17,605 bases of DNA from the NCBI GenBank assembly GCA_015486655.1, contig WFRF01000112.1, positions 1 through 17,605 of the forward strand, written 5' to 3'. Source of the DNA: Caldifarciminota bacterium. GTDB lineage: Bacteria > Hydrothermota > 32-111 > QNBC01. The stretch's first letter is position 1. Each line of letters opens with the position of its first letter. The translations under genes and the position numbers were made by a program. A model generated the notes under the pieces. It was given only the letters and a program-made list of their open reading frames with translations, made no database searches and was not told the origin of the DNA. Of this stretch, positions 6,545 through 15,675 are shown one piece after another.

Positions 6545-7388
6545 GCATATACCTGTTTTGTTGAATGAATCAAAAGAATTTATATGTTCCGATCTGCTTG
6601 AAGGTACGATAGTAGACTGCACATGCGGAGCCGGAGGGCACTCAAAAGCATTTCTTGAAAATTCGAATGATAATGTGAATGTTATCTGTATTGATAGAGA
6701 CCGAGACGCCATTGAGATTGCAAAAAAAAATCTAAGTGAATACATCGGAAGGATAGAATTTATGAATACCAGATTCAGTGAAATTGAAAAGTTATTTGAT
6801 GAAAAGAGTGTCAAAAGAGTCTTTTATGATCTCGGGATTTCAACTATGCAGATTGATCTTTTTGAAAAAGGTTTTACATACAAGCGAGAGCAAAATCTCG
6901 ATATGAGAATGGGGGAAAGTGATATTACCGCCTATAAAATAGTTAACGAATATCCCCTTGATGAACTCGTTAAAATATTCCGTGTATACGGACAGGAAAG
7001 ATTTTCAAAGAGAATAGCCGAAAATATAGTTAACGAAAGAGGCATTAAACCCATAGAAACAACAACCGAATTAGCATTAATAGTGAGAAAGTCCGTGCCG
7101 AGAAGTATGGAATTGAAATCTTTAAGCAGGATTTTTCAGGCAATCAGAATTGTTGTAAACGATGAATTAACGGAACTGGAAAATTCACTGAGGATAAGCT
7201 TGGACAGGTTGCCTGCCGGGGGAAGAATTGCCGTTATAACGTATCATTCCCTTGAAAGAAATATTGTGAGAGGTTTAACAATGACAATGGGCAATGTGAA
7301 AGTCAGGAAGAAAAACCCTTCCAGGGATGAGATTAAAAACAACAGACGAGCAAGAAGTGCAAAATTATATAAAATAGAGGTATTATGA
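6537..7388 (+). CDS. rsmH: 16S rRNA (cytosine(1402)-N(4))-methyltransferase RsmH
   Basis: RsmH (MraW) uses S-adenosylmethionine to methylate N4 of C1402 in the ribosomal P site of 16S rRNA. It has 283 residues against 313 in E. coli, so a short version. It begins with the typical HIPVLLNE. The SAM-binding loop is VDCTCGAGGHS (26-36), followed by an acidic CIDRDRDAI strand (51-59). Further family signatures are YDLGISTMQID (97-107), LDMRMG (121-126), RIFQAIRIVVNDEL (198-211), TYHSLE (235-240) and the C-terminal RRARSAKL (270-277). The ATG at 6537 follows AGGAGAGG (6527-6534) and lies inside the end of the STAS-like gene. The stop overlaps ftsL as ATGA. Confidence 0.96.
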   Translation: MLEHIPVLLNESKEFICSDLLEGTIVDCTCGAGGHSKAFLENSNDNVNVICIDRDRDAIEIAKKNLSEYIGRIEFMNTRFSEIEKLFDEKSVKRVFYDLGISTMQIDLFEKGFTYKREQNLDMRMGESDITAYKIVNEYPLDELVKIFRVYGQERFSKRIAENIVNERGIKPIETTTELALIVRKSVPRSMELKSLSRIFQAIRIVVNDELTELENSLRISLDRLPAGGRIAVITYHSLERNIVRGLTMTMGNVKVRKKNPSRDEIKNNRRARSAKLYKIEVL

Positions 7389-7636
7389 GCAATGGTCATA
7401 AAGTCGCGATAATTGTTTTATGCCTGTTTTTATACCTTTTTATGAGGATAGTGCATGATAGAACCATGCTTGAATATGGGAAATTGAGGCGGGAAGAGAT
7501 AAAATTGTCGAAGGTTCGGGAAACCTATAAGAGCAAGCGAGATTCACTTATAACATACCAAAGGATAGTAGGCATAGCGAAAAGCAATTTGAACATGATT
7601 TTCCCCAAGGGAAATCAAAAGAAGGTGATCGAATAG
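7385..7636 (+). CDS. ftsL: FtsL-like divisome protein
   Basis: A small bitopic protein of 83 residues: a short cytoplasmic N-terminus, one membrane helix (about 7-22, VAIIVLCLFLYLF), then a charged segment (about 23-65) that looks like a coiled coil. Residues 60-73 (QRIVGIAKSNLNMI) match the 'IE.iArekLGM' style ending common to FtsL/DivIC-like proteins. FtsL works with FtsB and FtsQ to recruit and activate FtsW-FtsI at the septum. Sequence identity in this family is always low, so the call rests on size, topology and its position between rsmH and ftsI. It overlaps rsmH by 4 nt (ATGA), and its stop abuts the ftsI start. Confidence 0.8.
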   Translation: MSNGHKVAIIVLCLFLYLFMRIVHDRTMLEYGKLRREEIKLSKVRETYKSKRDSLITYQRIVGIAKSNLNMIFPKGNQKKVIE

Positions 7637-9331
7637 ATGAAAGACAATAATCGTCTGATCGTTATAAAACTGTCAATTATGGTATTTTTCTTTTTGATTG
7701 TAACCAGGTTGATTATTGTTCAAATAGTTAAGGGAGGGGACTACTATAAAAAGGCAAAATCGGTTGAACTAAAAAAGGTCGTTCTTGAGCCCAGCAGAGG
7801 AAAGATAATGGATTCCCACGGTATTGTACTTGCATCTTCATATGCGAGTTACTCAATTTTTACATATAACAATTGGGTTAAAAATAAAAGTTTTATGGCA
7901 AGACAGCTGTCAAGAACGGGATTGATTTCATTTGATGAAGCATTGAACGAATTGGAACGACCGGGATTCAATTGGATTATAAGAGGATTGGGAAAATCAA
8001 GGTGTAAGAAGATTGTTAGGGACATAAACAGATATGGGATTAAAAGCGACTCGTTGGGATATTTCAGGGACAGAATCAGAGTATACCCGTTTAATCGGGA
8101 ATTTTCTTCTGTAATAGGTGAATTAAGCGAAGACAACAGAGGGCTTTCCGGGCTGGAATACGAATACAATAAATATTTAAAAGGTATGAGAGGCTGGGCA
8201 GTTTTTCAGACACATCCCAACGGCGCAATATATATGAAGAGTAATTATCCCATGAAGAAAGAAAAAGACGGTGATGATATAATTTTAACAATAGATAAGA
8301 ATTTGCAGGATCTCGTTTATGCCGAGGTAAAGAGAACCGTTGAAAAATATAAAGCAAAAGGGGGATGCGCAATTATTATGAACCCACGTAATGGTGATAT
8401 CCTCGCAATGGTCAATTATCCCACATTTAATGCCGGGAGTAGTGATTCTACTGATAATTACTATAAAATGAACAGAGCTGTGTCATTTAATTTTGAACCG
8501 GGATCTATTTTTAAAATTGTAACATTGTTCGGAGCTTTAACAAACAGAGTGGTGAGGTTGGGGGATACCCTTGTCGATTCAACGGGTAAAATCCTTGTTG
8601 ACAGAATTATGATTAGAGATGCCGAAGAACACAGTATTTTAACGGTTAACCAATCATTTTATGAATCCAGTAATGTGGGAATGGTAAAACTGGCGCATAA
8701 ATTGGGGAAACAGAAGTTTTATTCTTATATCAAGCTCTTCGGCTTCGGTTCCAGAACGGGAATTGATTTACCGGGAGAGGAGAGGGGAATTTTGCGTTCT
8801 CCCGACAGATGGAAAAATATTGATTTCTCTACAATAGCATTCGGGCAGGGGATAGCCGTTACTCCCATACAGATTACAGCAGCGTATGCAGCCATTGCAA
8901 ATGGAGGTAAATTGTTAAGACCGCACATTGTAAAAGAAATAAAAACGGGGGATAGAATTATATACAAACGAAAACCAGAAATTATAAGAAAAATCTCGGA
9001 TAGACGCACAATAGAAATTCTTAGAAAAATGTTGGTAACGGTTGTTGACAGTGGAACGGGAAAGAACGCAAAAATTGCTGGACTTGAAGTAGCGGGAAAG
9101 ACGGGTACTGCTCAGCAGAGCGTCCCCGGCAAGGGATATACGGGGGCCATTGTTTCGAGTTTTGTCGGATTTTTCCCCGCTGATAATCCTCAATTTGTAT
9201 TGACAATTGTGATAGACAGACCCAGAAGGGCTCGATTTGCTTCCGTTGTCGCTGCTCCTTGTTTCGGTGCTATAGGTAATAAAATATCAACCATGAGTCC
9301 CTATGTGGAGAGGGTATTCGCAAAAAGATGA
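7637..9331 (+). CDS. ftsI: Septal peptidoglycan transpeptidase FtsI/PBP3 (class B PBP)
   Basis: This membrane-anchored D,D-transpeptidase cross-links septal peptidoglycan and pairs with the glycosyltransferase FtsW. Of the 564 residues, a membrane anchor lies at about 12-31 and the PBP dimerisation/pedestal region at about 45-215, beginning EPSRGKIMDSHGIVLA. The transpeptidase domain fills the rest. The active-site motifs are intact: SIFK (S290 nucleophile, K293), SSN (344-346) and KTG (488-490). The protein ends soon after the transpeptidase domain, with no PASTA domains, unlike SpoVD or Firmicutes PBP2x relatives. AAGGTGATC just upstream of the ATG serves as ribosome binding site. It abuts ftsL and overlaps murE by 4 nt (ATGA). 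Confidence 0.95.
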   Translation: MKDNNRLIVIKLSIMVFFFLIVTRLIIVQIVKGGDYYKKAKSVELKKVVLEPSRGKIMDSHGIVLASSYASYSIFTYNNWVKNKSFMARQLSRTGLISFDEALNELERPGFNWIIRGLGKSRCKKIVRDINRYGIKSDSLGYFRDRIRVYPFNREFSSVIGELSEDNRGLSGLEYEYNKYLKGMRGWAVFQTHPNGAIYMKSNYPMKKEKDGDDIILTIDKNLQDLVYAEVKRTVEKYKAKGGCAIIMNPRNGDILAMVNYPTFNAGSSDSTDNYYKMNRAVSFNFEPGSIFKIVTLFGALTNRVVRLGDTLVDSTGKILVDRIMIRDAEEHSILTVNQSFYESSNVGMVKLAHKLGKQKFYSYIKLFGFGSRTGIDLPGEERGILRSPDRWKNIDFSTIAFGQGIAVTPIQITAAYAAIANGGKLLRPHIVKEIKTGDRIIYKRKPEIIRKISDRRTIEILRKMLVTVVDSGTGKNAKIAGLEVAGKTGTAQQSVPGKGYTGAIVSSFVGFFPADNPQFVLTIVIDRPRRARFASVVAAPCFGAIGNKISTMSPYVERVFAKR

Positions 9332-10770
9332 AACTTAAAGATATTTTGTCGGGAGTCAATTTTGATTTAATCAGAGGTAATCTCGATACTGAAATTACCA
9401 ATATTGACTATGATTCCAGAAAGATAAAAGCAAGCGGGTTGTATATTGCAATTAAATGGACGCATATCGACGGACACGATTTTATTAATCAAGCAATTAA
9501 AAATGGAGCAAAAGCGGTTGTTACGGACAAAACCGTTGAAGTAGCGGATAAAGGTATTACAATTGTGAAGGTCAATGACAGTTATAAGAATCTGTTTGCC
9601 TTGTCATCGAATTTTTACGGCAATCCCATGGAAAAATTAAGTATCATAGGTATAACCGGTACGAATGGAAAAACAACGACCACATACCTCTTAAAATCTA
9701 TTTTTGAGATGAACGAAAAGGTGGCTGTAATAGGTACAATTAAATATATTATAGGCGATAAGGTTAAACCAGCTCCGAATACAACACCCGATGCACTGAT
9801 ACTAAACAGACTCTTTGACGAAATCGTAAATAGCGGTATCAAAACTGTTATAATGGAGGTTTCATCCCATTCAATTGCCCTGGGTAGAATTAACGGAATG
9901 GAATTCGATACCGTGGCATTTACTAATTTGAGCAGAGAACACCTGGATTTTCACGGCAACATGGAGAATTACTTTGCCGTTAAAAGTAAATTATTTAAAG
10001 AATTTGTTTCCCAAAGAAAAATCGTAAACATAGATGATGAATACGGAAAGCGATTATATGACATGATTAGCGGGAATAAATATTCATATTCCATAAAGAA
10101 AAAAGCCGATTTCTTTGCGGAGAATATTAATGTTAGCAAAAACGGCATCAAATTTAATCTTGTTATTGAAGGGGAAAAAGTCGGTATAATTTCAAAATTA
10201 CTGGGAGAATACAATGTTGCGAATATAGTTTTGGCTTCGGCTGTGGCATTTCTTAAAGGATTTACCGCCGAGAATATCAAAAGAGGCATTGAGAAAGTGG
10301 ATTCCGTTGAAGGCAGAACGGAGTTAATTGAAGGCAAGTCAAGCGGAATTGATGCCATTGTTGATTATGCCCATACACCGGATGCCCTTGAAAGACTTTT
10401 GGAATTTGCAAAGAGCGGAAGCCATTGGAATAGAATTATACTTGTTTTTGGCTGCGGAGGAGAAAGAGACAGGGAGAAAAGACCCCGAATGGGGACCATT
10501 GCATGCAAATATGCCGATGAAATTATAGTTACCAACGATAATCCCAGGGGAGAATCACCGGAGAAGATCATTGAAGAGATAAAAAACGGGATGAAATGCG
10601 ATTTTAAGGTAGAAACAGACCGTTCAAAAGCAATAGAGGTCGCTATTAATAGTGCAAAAAAAGGTGATCTTGTGATTGTAGCGGGAAAAGGGCACGAAAA
10701 TTATCAGATAATCGGGAATAAAAAGAGATATTTCAGTGACAGAGATGAGATTTTAAAGAGGTTAAAATGA
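9328..10770 (+). CDS. murE: UDP-MurNAc-L-Ala-D-Glu:meso-diaminopimelate ligase MurE
   Basis: MurE adds the third stem-peptide residue to UDP-MurNAc-L-Ala-D-Glu in the cytoplasm, using ATP. All three Mur ligase domains are present in 480 residues. The ATP loop is GITGTNGKTT (108-117). EVSSHSIALGR (177-187) and TNLSREHLDFHGN (199-211) follow, with K219 in the position of the carbamylated lysine. VDYAHTPDAL (345-354) and FGCGGERDREKRP (374-386) lie in the C-terminal half. DNPRGE (404-409) carries the DNPR motif that binds meso-diaminopimelate, so a DAP-type wall is predicted rather than lysine. It overlaps both ftsI and murF by 4 nt (ATGA). Confidence 0.96.
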   Translation: MKLKDILSGVNFDLIRGNLDTEITNIDYDSRKIKASGLYIAIKWTHIDGHDFINQAIKNGAKAVVTDKTVEVADKGITIVKVNDSYKNLFALSSNFYGNPMEKLSIIGITGTNGKTTTTYLLKSIFEMNEKVAVIGTIKYIIGDKVKPAPNTTPDALILNRLFDEIVNSGIKTVIMEVSSHSIALGRINGMEFDTVAFTNLSREHLDFHGNMENYFAVKSKLFKEFVSQRKIVNIDDEYGKRLYDMISGNKYSYSIKKKADFFAENINVSKNGIKFNLVIEGEKVGIISKLLGEYNVANIVLASAVAFLKGFTAENIKRGIEKVDSVEGRTELIEGKSSGIDAIVDYAHTPDALERLLEFAKSGSHWNRIILVFGCGGERDREKRPRMGTIACKYADEIIVTNDNPRGESPEKIIEEIKNGMKCDFKVETDRSKAIEVAINSAKKGDLVIVAGKGHENYQIIGNKKRYFSDRDEILKRLK

Positions 10771-12104
10771 AACCCGTTGAATTTAATGACTTTTTAAAGA
10801 ACATAGATTACATAGACGTTAACGGGAACGTGAATGGCCATATAAGAGGGGTAGAGATAAATTCCCGATATATTGAAAAGGGGGATCTGTTTTTTGCCTT
10901 GGAAACAGGGAGCAGAAGCGGGACGATTTATGCCGAGGATGCGATTAAGAGAGGAGCAGTTGCCGTGATCACGGAAAGAGATATAGATGTGCAACCAAAT
11001 GTTAAAGTTCCCAATTCTCTTGATGCTCTCACTGATTTTGCAAGGTACTACAGAAGTCTTTTCTCTCCGGAAGTAATCGGCATTACGGGAAGTGTAGGCA
11101 AAACAACGGTGAAGGAGATGTTATCCGTTATATTGGGTTCGAAGTATAAAACAATAAAAAACAGAGGTAATTTGAATAATCATATCGGTCTGCCCTATTC
11201 AATATTCGGCATTGAACAGGATACTGAATTTGCACTTTTCGAGATGGGAATGAACCATGTGGGGGAGATTGAACACTTAACCGAGATTGCAAAACCCAAT
11301 ATGGCGGTGATTACATCAATCGCACCGTGTCATATAGGCTACTTTAAAAATATAGATGAAATATTCGAGGCTAAGCTGGAACTTTATCGGAAGTTACCGC
11401 GAGGCGGACTATTCTTCTTAAATGCTTATGATGAAAGATTGAAACATATGAAAAGAAGGAAAGATATAGATCATATTGTTATAGGTGATGGCGGTGATTA
11501 TGAGATAAAGGATGTTGTTGAGAGTAAAAATTCGATTGAATTCACCATTAATAATGTAAAATTCGGCATACCGATAATCGGGAGATTCAATGTTATTAAT
11601 GCTTCACTTGCCGCCGCTGTGGGTGATAAACTTGGTGTAAGCTTAAACGAATCTGCTGCAATAATGAAAGACTACAAGAGCATTGAGGGCAGAATGAACA
11701 TTCTGAATGTGAATAATATTACCGTTATTGATGATACGTACAATGCCAACCCAACGGCATTTAAAAATATAATTGAGTATATAAAAAATAATTACGAAGG
11801 AAGGAAATTTGCCGTAATAGGGGATATGCTGGAGCTGGGCAAGTACTCGGAATATTATCATCGGGAATTGGGGAAAGAACTCTCCGTTGCCGGTTTCAGT
11901 ACGGTTTTATATAAAGGTGATTATTTCAAAAATATAAAAGCCGGAGCGGAGAAGATAAAGGTTGATAAATTAAGTGAAAAAGCTTTAAACAATATGCTGA
12001 ATTCACTAAATGAAGGAGATGTTGTTCTGTTTAAAGGGTCCAGAGGAATGAGAATGGAAAAGTGGCTGGAGAAATTCTTAAAAGGATTAAATTATGATTT
12101 ATAA
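10767..12104 (+). CDS. murF: UDP-MurNAc-tripeptide:D-Ala-D-Ala ligase MurF
   Basis: MurF completes the cytoplasmic pentapeptide by adding D-Ala-D-Ala to UDP-MurNAc-tripeptide with ATP. Length (445) is normal. The N-terminal domain shows EINSRYIEKGDLFFAL (30-45). The ATP loop is GITGSVGKTT (105-114), followed by NRGNLNNHIGLP (132-143), a MurF hallmark, and EMGMNHVGEI (159-168). K203 is the likely carbamylated lysine. The C-terminal domain has DDTYNANP (322-329) and IGDMLELG (351-358). It starts in the ATGA overlap with murE and shares its last 11 nt with mraY. Confidence 0.96.
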   Translation: MKPVEFNDFLKNIDYIDVNGNVNGHIRGVEINSRYIEKGDLFFALETGSRSGTIYAEDAIKRGAVAVITERDIDVQPNVKVPNSLDALTDFARYYRSLFSPEVIGITGSVGKTTVKEMLSVILGSKYKTIKNRGNLNNHIGLPYSIFGIEQDTEFALFEMGMNHVGEIEHLTEIAKPNMAVITSIAPCHIGYFKNIDEIFEAKLELYRKLPRGGLFFLNAYDERLKHMKRRKDIDHIVIGDGGDYEIKDVVESKNSIEFTINNVKFGIPIIGRFNVINASLAAAVGDKLGVSLNESAAIMKDYKSIEGRMNILNVNNITVIDDTYNANPTAFKNIIEYIKNNYEGRKFAVIGDMLELGKYSEYYHRELGKELSVAGFSTVLYKGDYFKNIKAGAEKIKVDKLSEKALNNMLNSLNEGDVVLFKGSRGMRMEKWLEKFLKGLNYDL

Positions 12105-13173
12105 TATTATTGTCCCGCTTTTAAAAGGGTCGATACTGTCTAATCTATTAAGATACATAACATTCCGTTCCATTTATGCGGCGGTTACTTCTCTTTTGAT
12201 TTCATTTATTGCCGGACCGTATGTGATAAGATATTTAAAGAAATATCACATAGAGGATAATGTCAGGGAATATTCTCCCGAGAGCCATAACGGGAAGAAG
12301 GGAACGCCTACAATGGGAGGCATTCTTATCATCATATCTATTCTTATTCCGGCATTGTTATGGGCGGATCTCACAAATAAATATGTCCTTATAATGCTGT
12401 CGGGTATCACTTTTGCCGGGCTTTTGGGTTTTGTGGACGATCTTGTTAAACTTAAAAGAAATAAGGGAATGAAAACATGGGTCAAACTGTCTTCTCAGAT
12501 AATCATTTCTCTGGGGCTTGGGATATGGGTTTATTATGCTCATTTAAAACCCGGATATGAGTCGCTCACAAATGTCTTATTTATAAAAAATCTGTTTTTA
12601 AATCTAGGGATATTCTATATTCCGTTTATAATGATTGTAATTATAGGCAGTTCCAATGCAGTCAATTTAACCGATGGTCTTGACGGCCTTGCAATAGGTA
12701 TATTTGCACTTGCAATTGCAAGTTTCATATTGTTAAGCTATGCCATTGGTAATGTTAAAATATCCGATTATTTGAATCTTTTGTATTTGCCGGGGAGTGG
12801 TGAATTAACCGTTATCCTGGCGTCAACTGTCGGTGCATCTCTGGGATTTCTGTGGTTTAACGCCCATCCTGCCGAGATATTTATGGGAGATACGGGTTCG
12901 CTCGCTCTGGGAACAATTCTCGGTTTATCAGCCGTTTTACTAAAACAGGAGATACTGTTGATATTTATAGGAGGGGTTTTTGTGCTTGAAGCGGGTTCGG
13001 TGCTTTTGCAGGTGACAGGCTATAAATTAACGGGTAAAAGAGTACTTAGAATGGCACCTCTTCATCATCATTTCGAGATGAAAGGATGGCCCGAAACAAA
13101 GATAGTGATTAGGTTCTGGATTATAGAGATTCTTTTCATACTATTTGCGCTAAGTACGTTAAAAATCAGGTAA
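12094..13173 (+). CDS. mraY: Phospho-N-acetylmuramoyl-pentapeptide transferase MraY
   Basis: This integral inner-membrane enzyme transfers phospho-MurNAc-pentapeptide to undecaprenyl phosphate, making lipid I. The 359 residues almost equal E. coli MraY (360), and about ten hydrophobic segments are visible. Signatures are TPTMGG (71-76), the catalytic aspartate pair D115-D116 in FVDDLVKLK, NAVNLTDGLDGLA (188-200), MGDTGSLALG (264-273) with D266, and the cytoplasmic APLHHHFE (321-328). KGWPETKIV follows. The ATG lies within the last codons of murF, preceded by AAAGGA. A 2-nt gap separates it from murD. Confidence 0.97.
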   Translation: MIYNIIVPLLKGSILSNLLRYITFRSIYAAVTSLLISFIAGPYVIRYLKKYHIEDNVREYSPESHNGKKGTPTMGGILIIISILIPALLWADLTNKYVLIMLSGITFAGLLGFVDDLVKLKRNKGMKTWVKLSSQIIISLGLGIWVYYAHLKPGYESLTNVLFIKNLFLNLGIFYIPFIMIVIIGSSNAVNLTDGLDGLAIGIFALAIASFILLSYAIGNVKISDYLNLLYLPGSGELTVILASTVGASLGFLWFNAHPAEIFMGDTGSLALGTILGLSAVLLKQEILLIFIGGVFVLEAGSVLLQVTGYKLTGKRVLRMAPLHHHFEMKGWPETKIVIRFWIIEILFILFALSTLKIR

Positions 13174-13175
13174 TT

Positions 13176-14531
13176 ATGAAGATAACAGTTTTAGGAATAG
13201 CGAGAAGCGGAATATCAGCGGCAATGGCAGCCGTAAGACTCGGACATGAACCTTTTATGAGTGATTTCGGTGTGCCGGAAAAGAGATTTATTGATGAGAT
13301 AGAAAAAATGAGAATACCCTATGAAATCGAAAAACATTCCGAAAGGGTTTTTGAGTCGGATGTAATTGTTGTAAGCCCCGGTGTGCCCTCGAATGCGCCT
13401 GTTATCGCAGAAGCGAAAAAAAGAGGGAAGAGAGTCATATCCGAAATTGAGTTTGCTTATGAAAATTTCGAAGCTCCTGTTATAGCTGTTACAGGAACAA
13501 ACGGAAAAACAACTACCACCACATTGATATACAATATGCTTATTGCTTCCGGCAAAAAAGCCTTGATCGGCGGCAATATTGCTCCGGGTATTCCTTTATC
13601 CAATTTCATATTAGAGGATAAAGACGTCGATTATATTGTTGCGGAAATAAGTACATTTCAATTGGAACTGATTGATAAATTTAATCCTATAATTTCAGTG
13701 CTTACGAACATATCTCCCGATCACATAGACAGACACAAAACCATGGAAAATTATATCAAAGAAAAAATGAAAATATTTAAAAATCATGGAAAAAGCGATT
13801 ATTCCGTTTTCAACAATGAAGATCTAAATACAAGGAAAAACCTGTTTATGATAAAGGGGCAACATTACAGGTTTTCTTCTAAGAAAATATTAAACAAAGG
13901 CGCATATCTTAAAAACGAGCATTTGTTTTTTCATGACGGGGAAAATGAAACGGAAATATGTTCGTTAAATGACATTAAACTTCCCGGTATCCATAATGTG
14001 GAAAATGTTCTTGCAGCTGCTTGTGCGGCAATGCTTGCCGGAGGTTCTTCGGAAGGAATAAGAAAGGCCATACGGACAACAAACAGCATTCCTCACCGTT
14101 TAGAGTATTTGGGGCAGATTAAAGGGGTGCATTTCTACAATAACTCCATGTGCACAAATCCCGTAGCATTCAGGAAGAGCATAGAAGCCCTGTCATCGAA
14201 AAACATCGTGCTAATTGCAGGTGGCAGAGAAAAGAATACGGGATTGGGGGATATGGGTAAAGCCATAGTTGAGCACGTTAAGTACTGTGTTTTGATTGGA
14301 GAATTAAAGGAACGACTTGAAAAGGAATTAAAGAGATACGGTTATACAAATTACTATAAGACAAATGATTTCGAAGAAGCGGTGCGTAATGCATTTAAAC
14401 TGGCAAAGAAAGGAGATGTAGTCATGTTGTCTCCCGGAGCGGCGAGTTTTGATATGTTTAATAGTTTCGAGGACAGAGGGAACAAGTTTAAAGCTATTTT
14501 TAATATAATGAAGAAGGAATATGAAGATTGA
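13176..14531 (+). CDS. murD: UDP-MurNAc-L-alanine:D-glutamate ligase MurD
   Basis: MurD adds D-glutamate to UDP-MurNAc-L-Ala with ATP. Its 451 residues are a normal length. The N-terminal Rossmann-like domain begins VLGIARSGISAA. The ATP loop is GTNGKTT (107-113), with EISTFQLE (157-164), TNISPDHIDRH (177-187) and the probable carbamylated K197. The C-terminal domain has GGREK (349-353) and LSPGAASFDMFNSFEDRG (418-435), both in keeping with D-Glu binding. One signature deviates: the usual D-S-K-A-T-N is N-N-S-M-C-T-N (322-328), so the lysine is Met while the Thr is kept. It shares its last 11 nt with ftsW. Confidence 0.95.
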   Translation: MKITVLGIARSGISAAMAAVRLGHEPFMSDFGVPEKRFIDEIEKMRIPYEIEKHSERVFESDVIVVSPGVPSNAPVIAEAKKRGKRVISEIEFAYENFEAPVIAVTGTNGKTTTTTLIYNMLIASGKKALIGGNIAPGIPLSNFILEDKDVDYIVAEISTFQLELIDKFNPIISVLTNISPDHIDRHKTMENYIKEKMKIFKNHGKSDYSVFNNEDLNTRKNLFMIKGQHYRFSSKKILNKGAYLKNEHLFFHDGENETEICSLNDIKLPGIHNVENVLAAACAAMLAGGSSEGIRKAIRTTNSIPHRLEYLGQIKGVHFYNNSMCTNPVAFRKSIEALSSKNIVLIAGGREKNTGLGDMGKAIVEHVKYCVLIGELKERLEKELKRYGYTNYYKTNDFEEAVRNAFKLAKKGDVVMLSPGAASFDMFNSFEDRGNKFKAIFNIMKKEYED

Positions 14532-15675
14532 TAGAGTGTTATTTTTGGATATTATAGTTATATTGCTATTCGGCTTACTTATGGTTTTATCATCCCTCGG
14601 CGGATTCATAATGTTTAGCGATAACTTTTTCAAGGGCAGTTTAATGTTTTTGAAACAATTGATGATTGCGGGTGTTGGATTTATTGTGATGCTTGGTATA
14701 AGCAAACTTGAATATAAAGAAATCGAAAAATGGGTAAAGCCGACATTTTTCCTTGCCATATTTTTGCTTATAATTGCGCTTGTTATCGGCAGAGGCGTCG
14801 GAGGTGTAAAGCGTTGGTTGGTTTTCGGGCCTGTCAGTTTCCAGCCTTCCGAGTTGGCTAAGTATGCGCTTGTACTGTTCCTGGCAGCTGCTTATCACAA
14901 AAAATCAGATGAGATAAGCAACCCTGCCGTAAGAATCGGATATTTCTATACGCCCATTGCAGCTGTTGTTGTACTTGTTGTTCTGGAACCGAATTTCGGG
15001 ACAGCGTTTGTTATATCCATACTTTCACTGACAATGTTGTTTATAATGGGATTTGATTTGAAGGAATTGGGTATTCTCGTACTCATGGCGATTGTTGTGC
15101 TTGCAATCGGGATAATTGTAACTCCTTATGCCAGAATGAGGGTTACTGCATTTCTCAATCTCCACGGGGCAAAAGCTCCGGGTACGCAATCGACGTATTC
15201 GATCTATGCAATAGGTTCCGGGCGGCTCTTCGGTTTGGGATTAGGCTCGGGTATGACAAAACTTTTTTTCCTGCCGAGAGCGTATACTGATTTTATCTTT
15301 TCCGTTGTTGGTGAGGAACTGGGTTTTGTGGGAACAATATTCATTATTGCAGCTTATTTGGTCTTAATAGTGAGGGGGATGAAAATAGCGAAGTTAAGCG
15401 GGGATAGTTTCGGGTTTTTAGCTTCATACGGTATAACATTGACTATTGCCTACTATGTTATTTTTAACATTCTTATTGCTCTGAAGTTATTCCCGGTTAC
15501 AGGTCTGCCTCTACCGTTTATAAGTGTAGGGGGTTCAAGTTTGATTATTACGCTGGCATCAATGGGTGTTCTTTTAAGTATTTCAAAATCAGGAGATTAT
15601 ATAAGGGATGAAAACAGTTTTCATAGCCTCAGGAGGAACGGGAGGACATATTTTCCCGGGCCTACTGCTGGCTAA
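14521..15675 (+). CDS. ftsW: Septal peptidoglycan glycosyltransferase FtsW (SEDS)
   Basis: A SEDS-family polytopic membrane protein that polymerises lipid II at the septum together with FtsI. The 384 residues contain about ten hydrophobic segments. Hallmarks are GGVKRWLVFGPVSFQPSELA (94-113), LEPNFGTA (155-162), the extracellular loop GSGRLFGLGLGSG (232-244) followed by the YTDFIFSVVGEELG segment (255-268) with D257 at the expected catalytic position, and TGLPLPFISVGGSS (327-340). The soluble tail (about 358-384) is encoded partly in the 68-nt overlap with murG and looks unconserved. The start ATG overlaps murD by 11 nt and is preceded by AAGAAGG. Confidence 0.95.
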   Translation: MKIDRVLFLDIIVILLFGLLMVLSSLGGFIMFSDNFFKGSLMFLKQLMIAGVGFIVMLGISKLEYKEIEKWVKPTFFLAIFLLIIALVIGRGVGGVKRWLVFGPVSFQPSELAKYALVLFLAAAYHKKSDEISNPAVRIGYFYTPIAAVVVLVVLEPNFGTAFVISILSLTMLFIMGFDLKELGILVLMAIVVLAIGIIVTPYARMRVTAFLNLHGAKAPGTQSTYSIYAIGSGRLFGLGLGSGMTKLFFLPRAYTDFIFSVVGEELGFVGTIFIIAAYLVLIVRGMKIAKLSGDSFGFLASYGITLTIAYYVIFNILIALKLFPVTGLPLPFISVGGSSLIITLASMGVLLSISKSGDYIRDENSFHSLRRNGRTYFPGPTAG

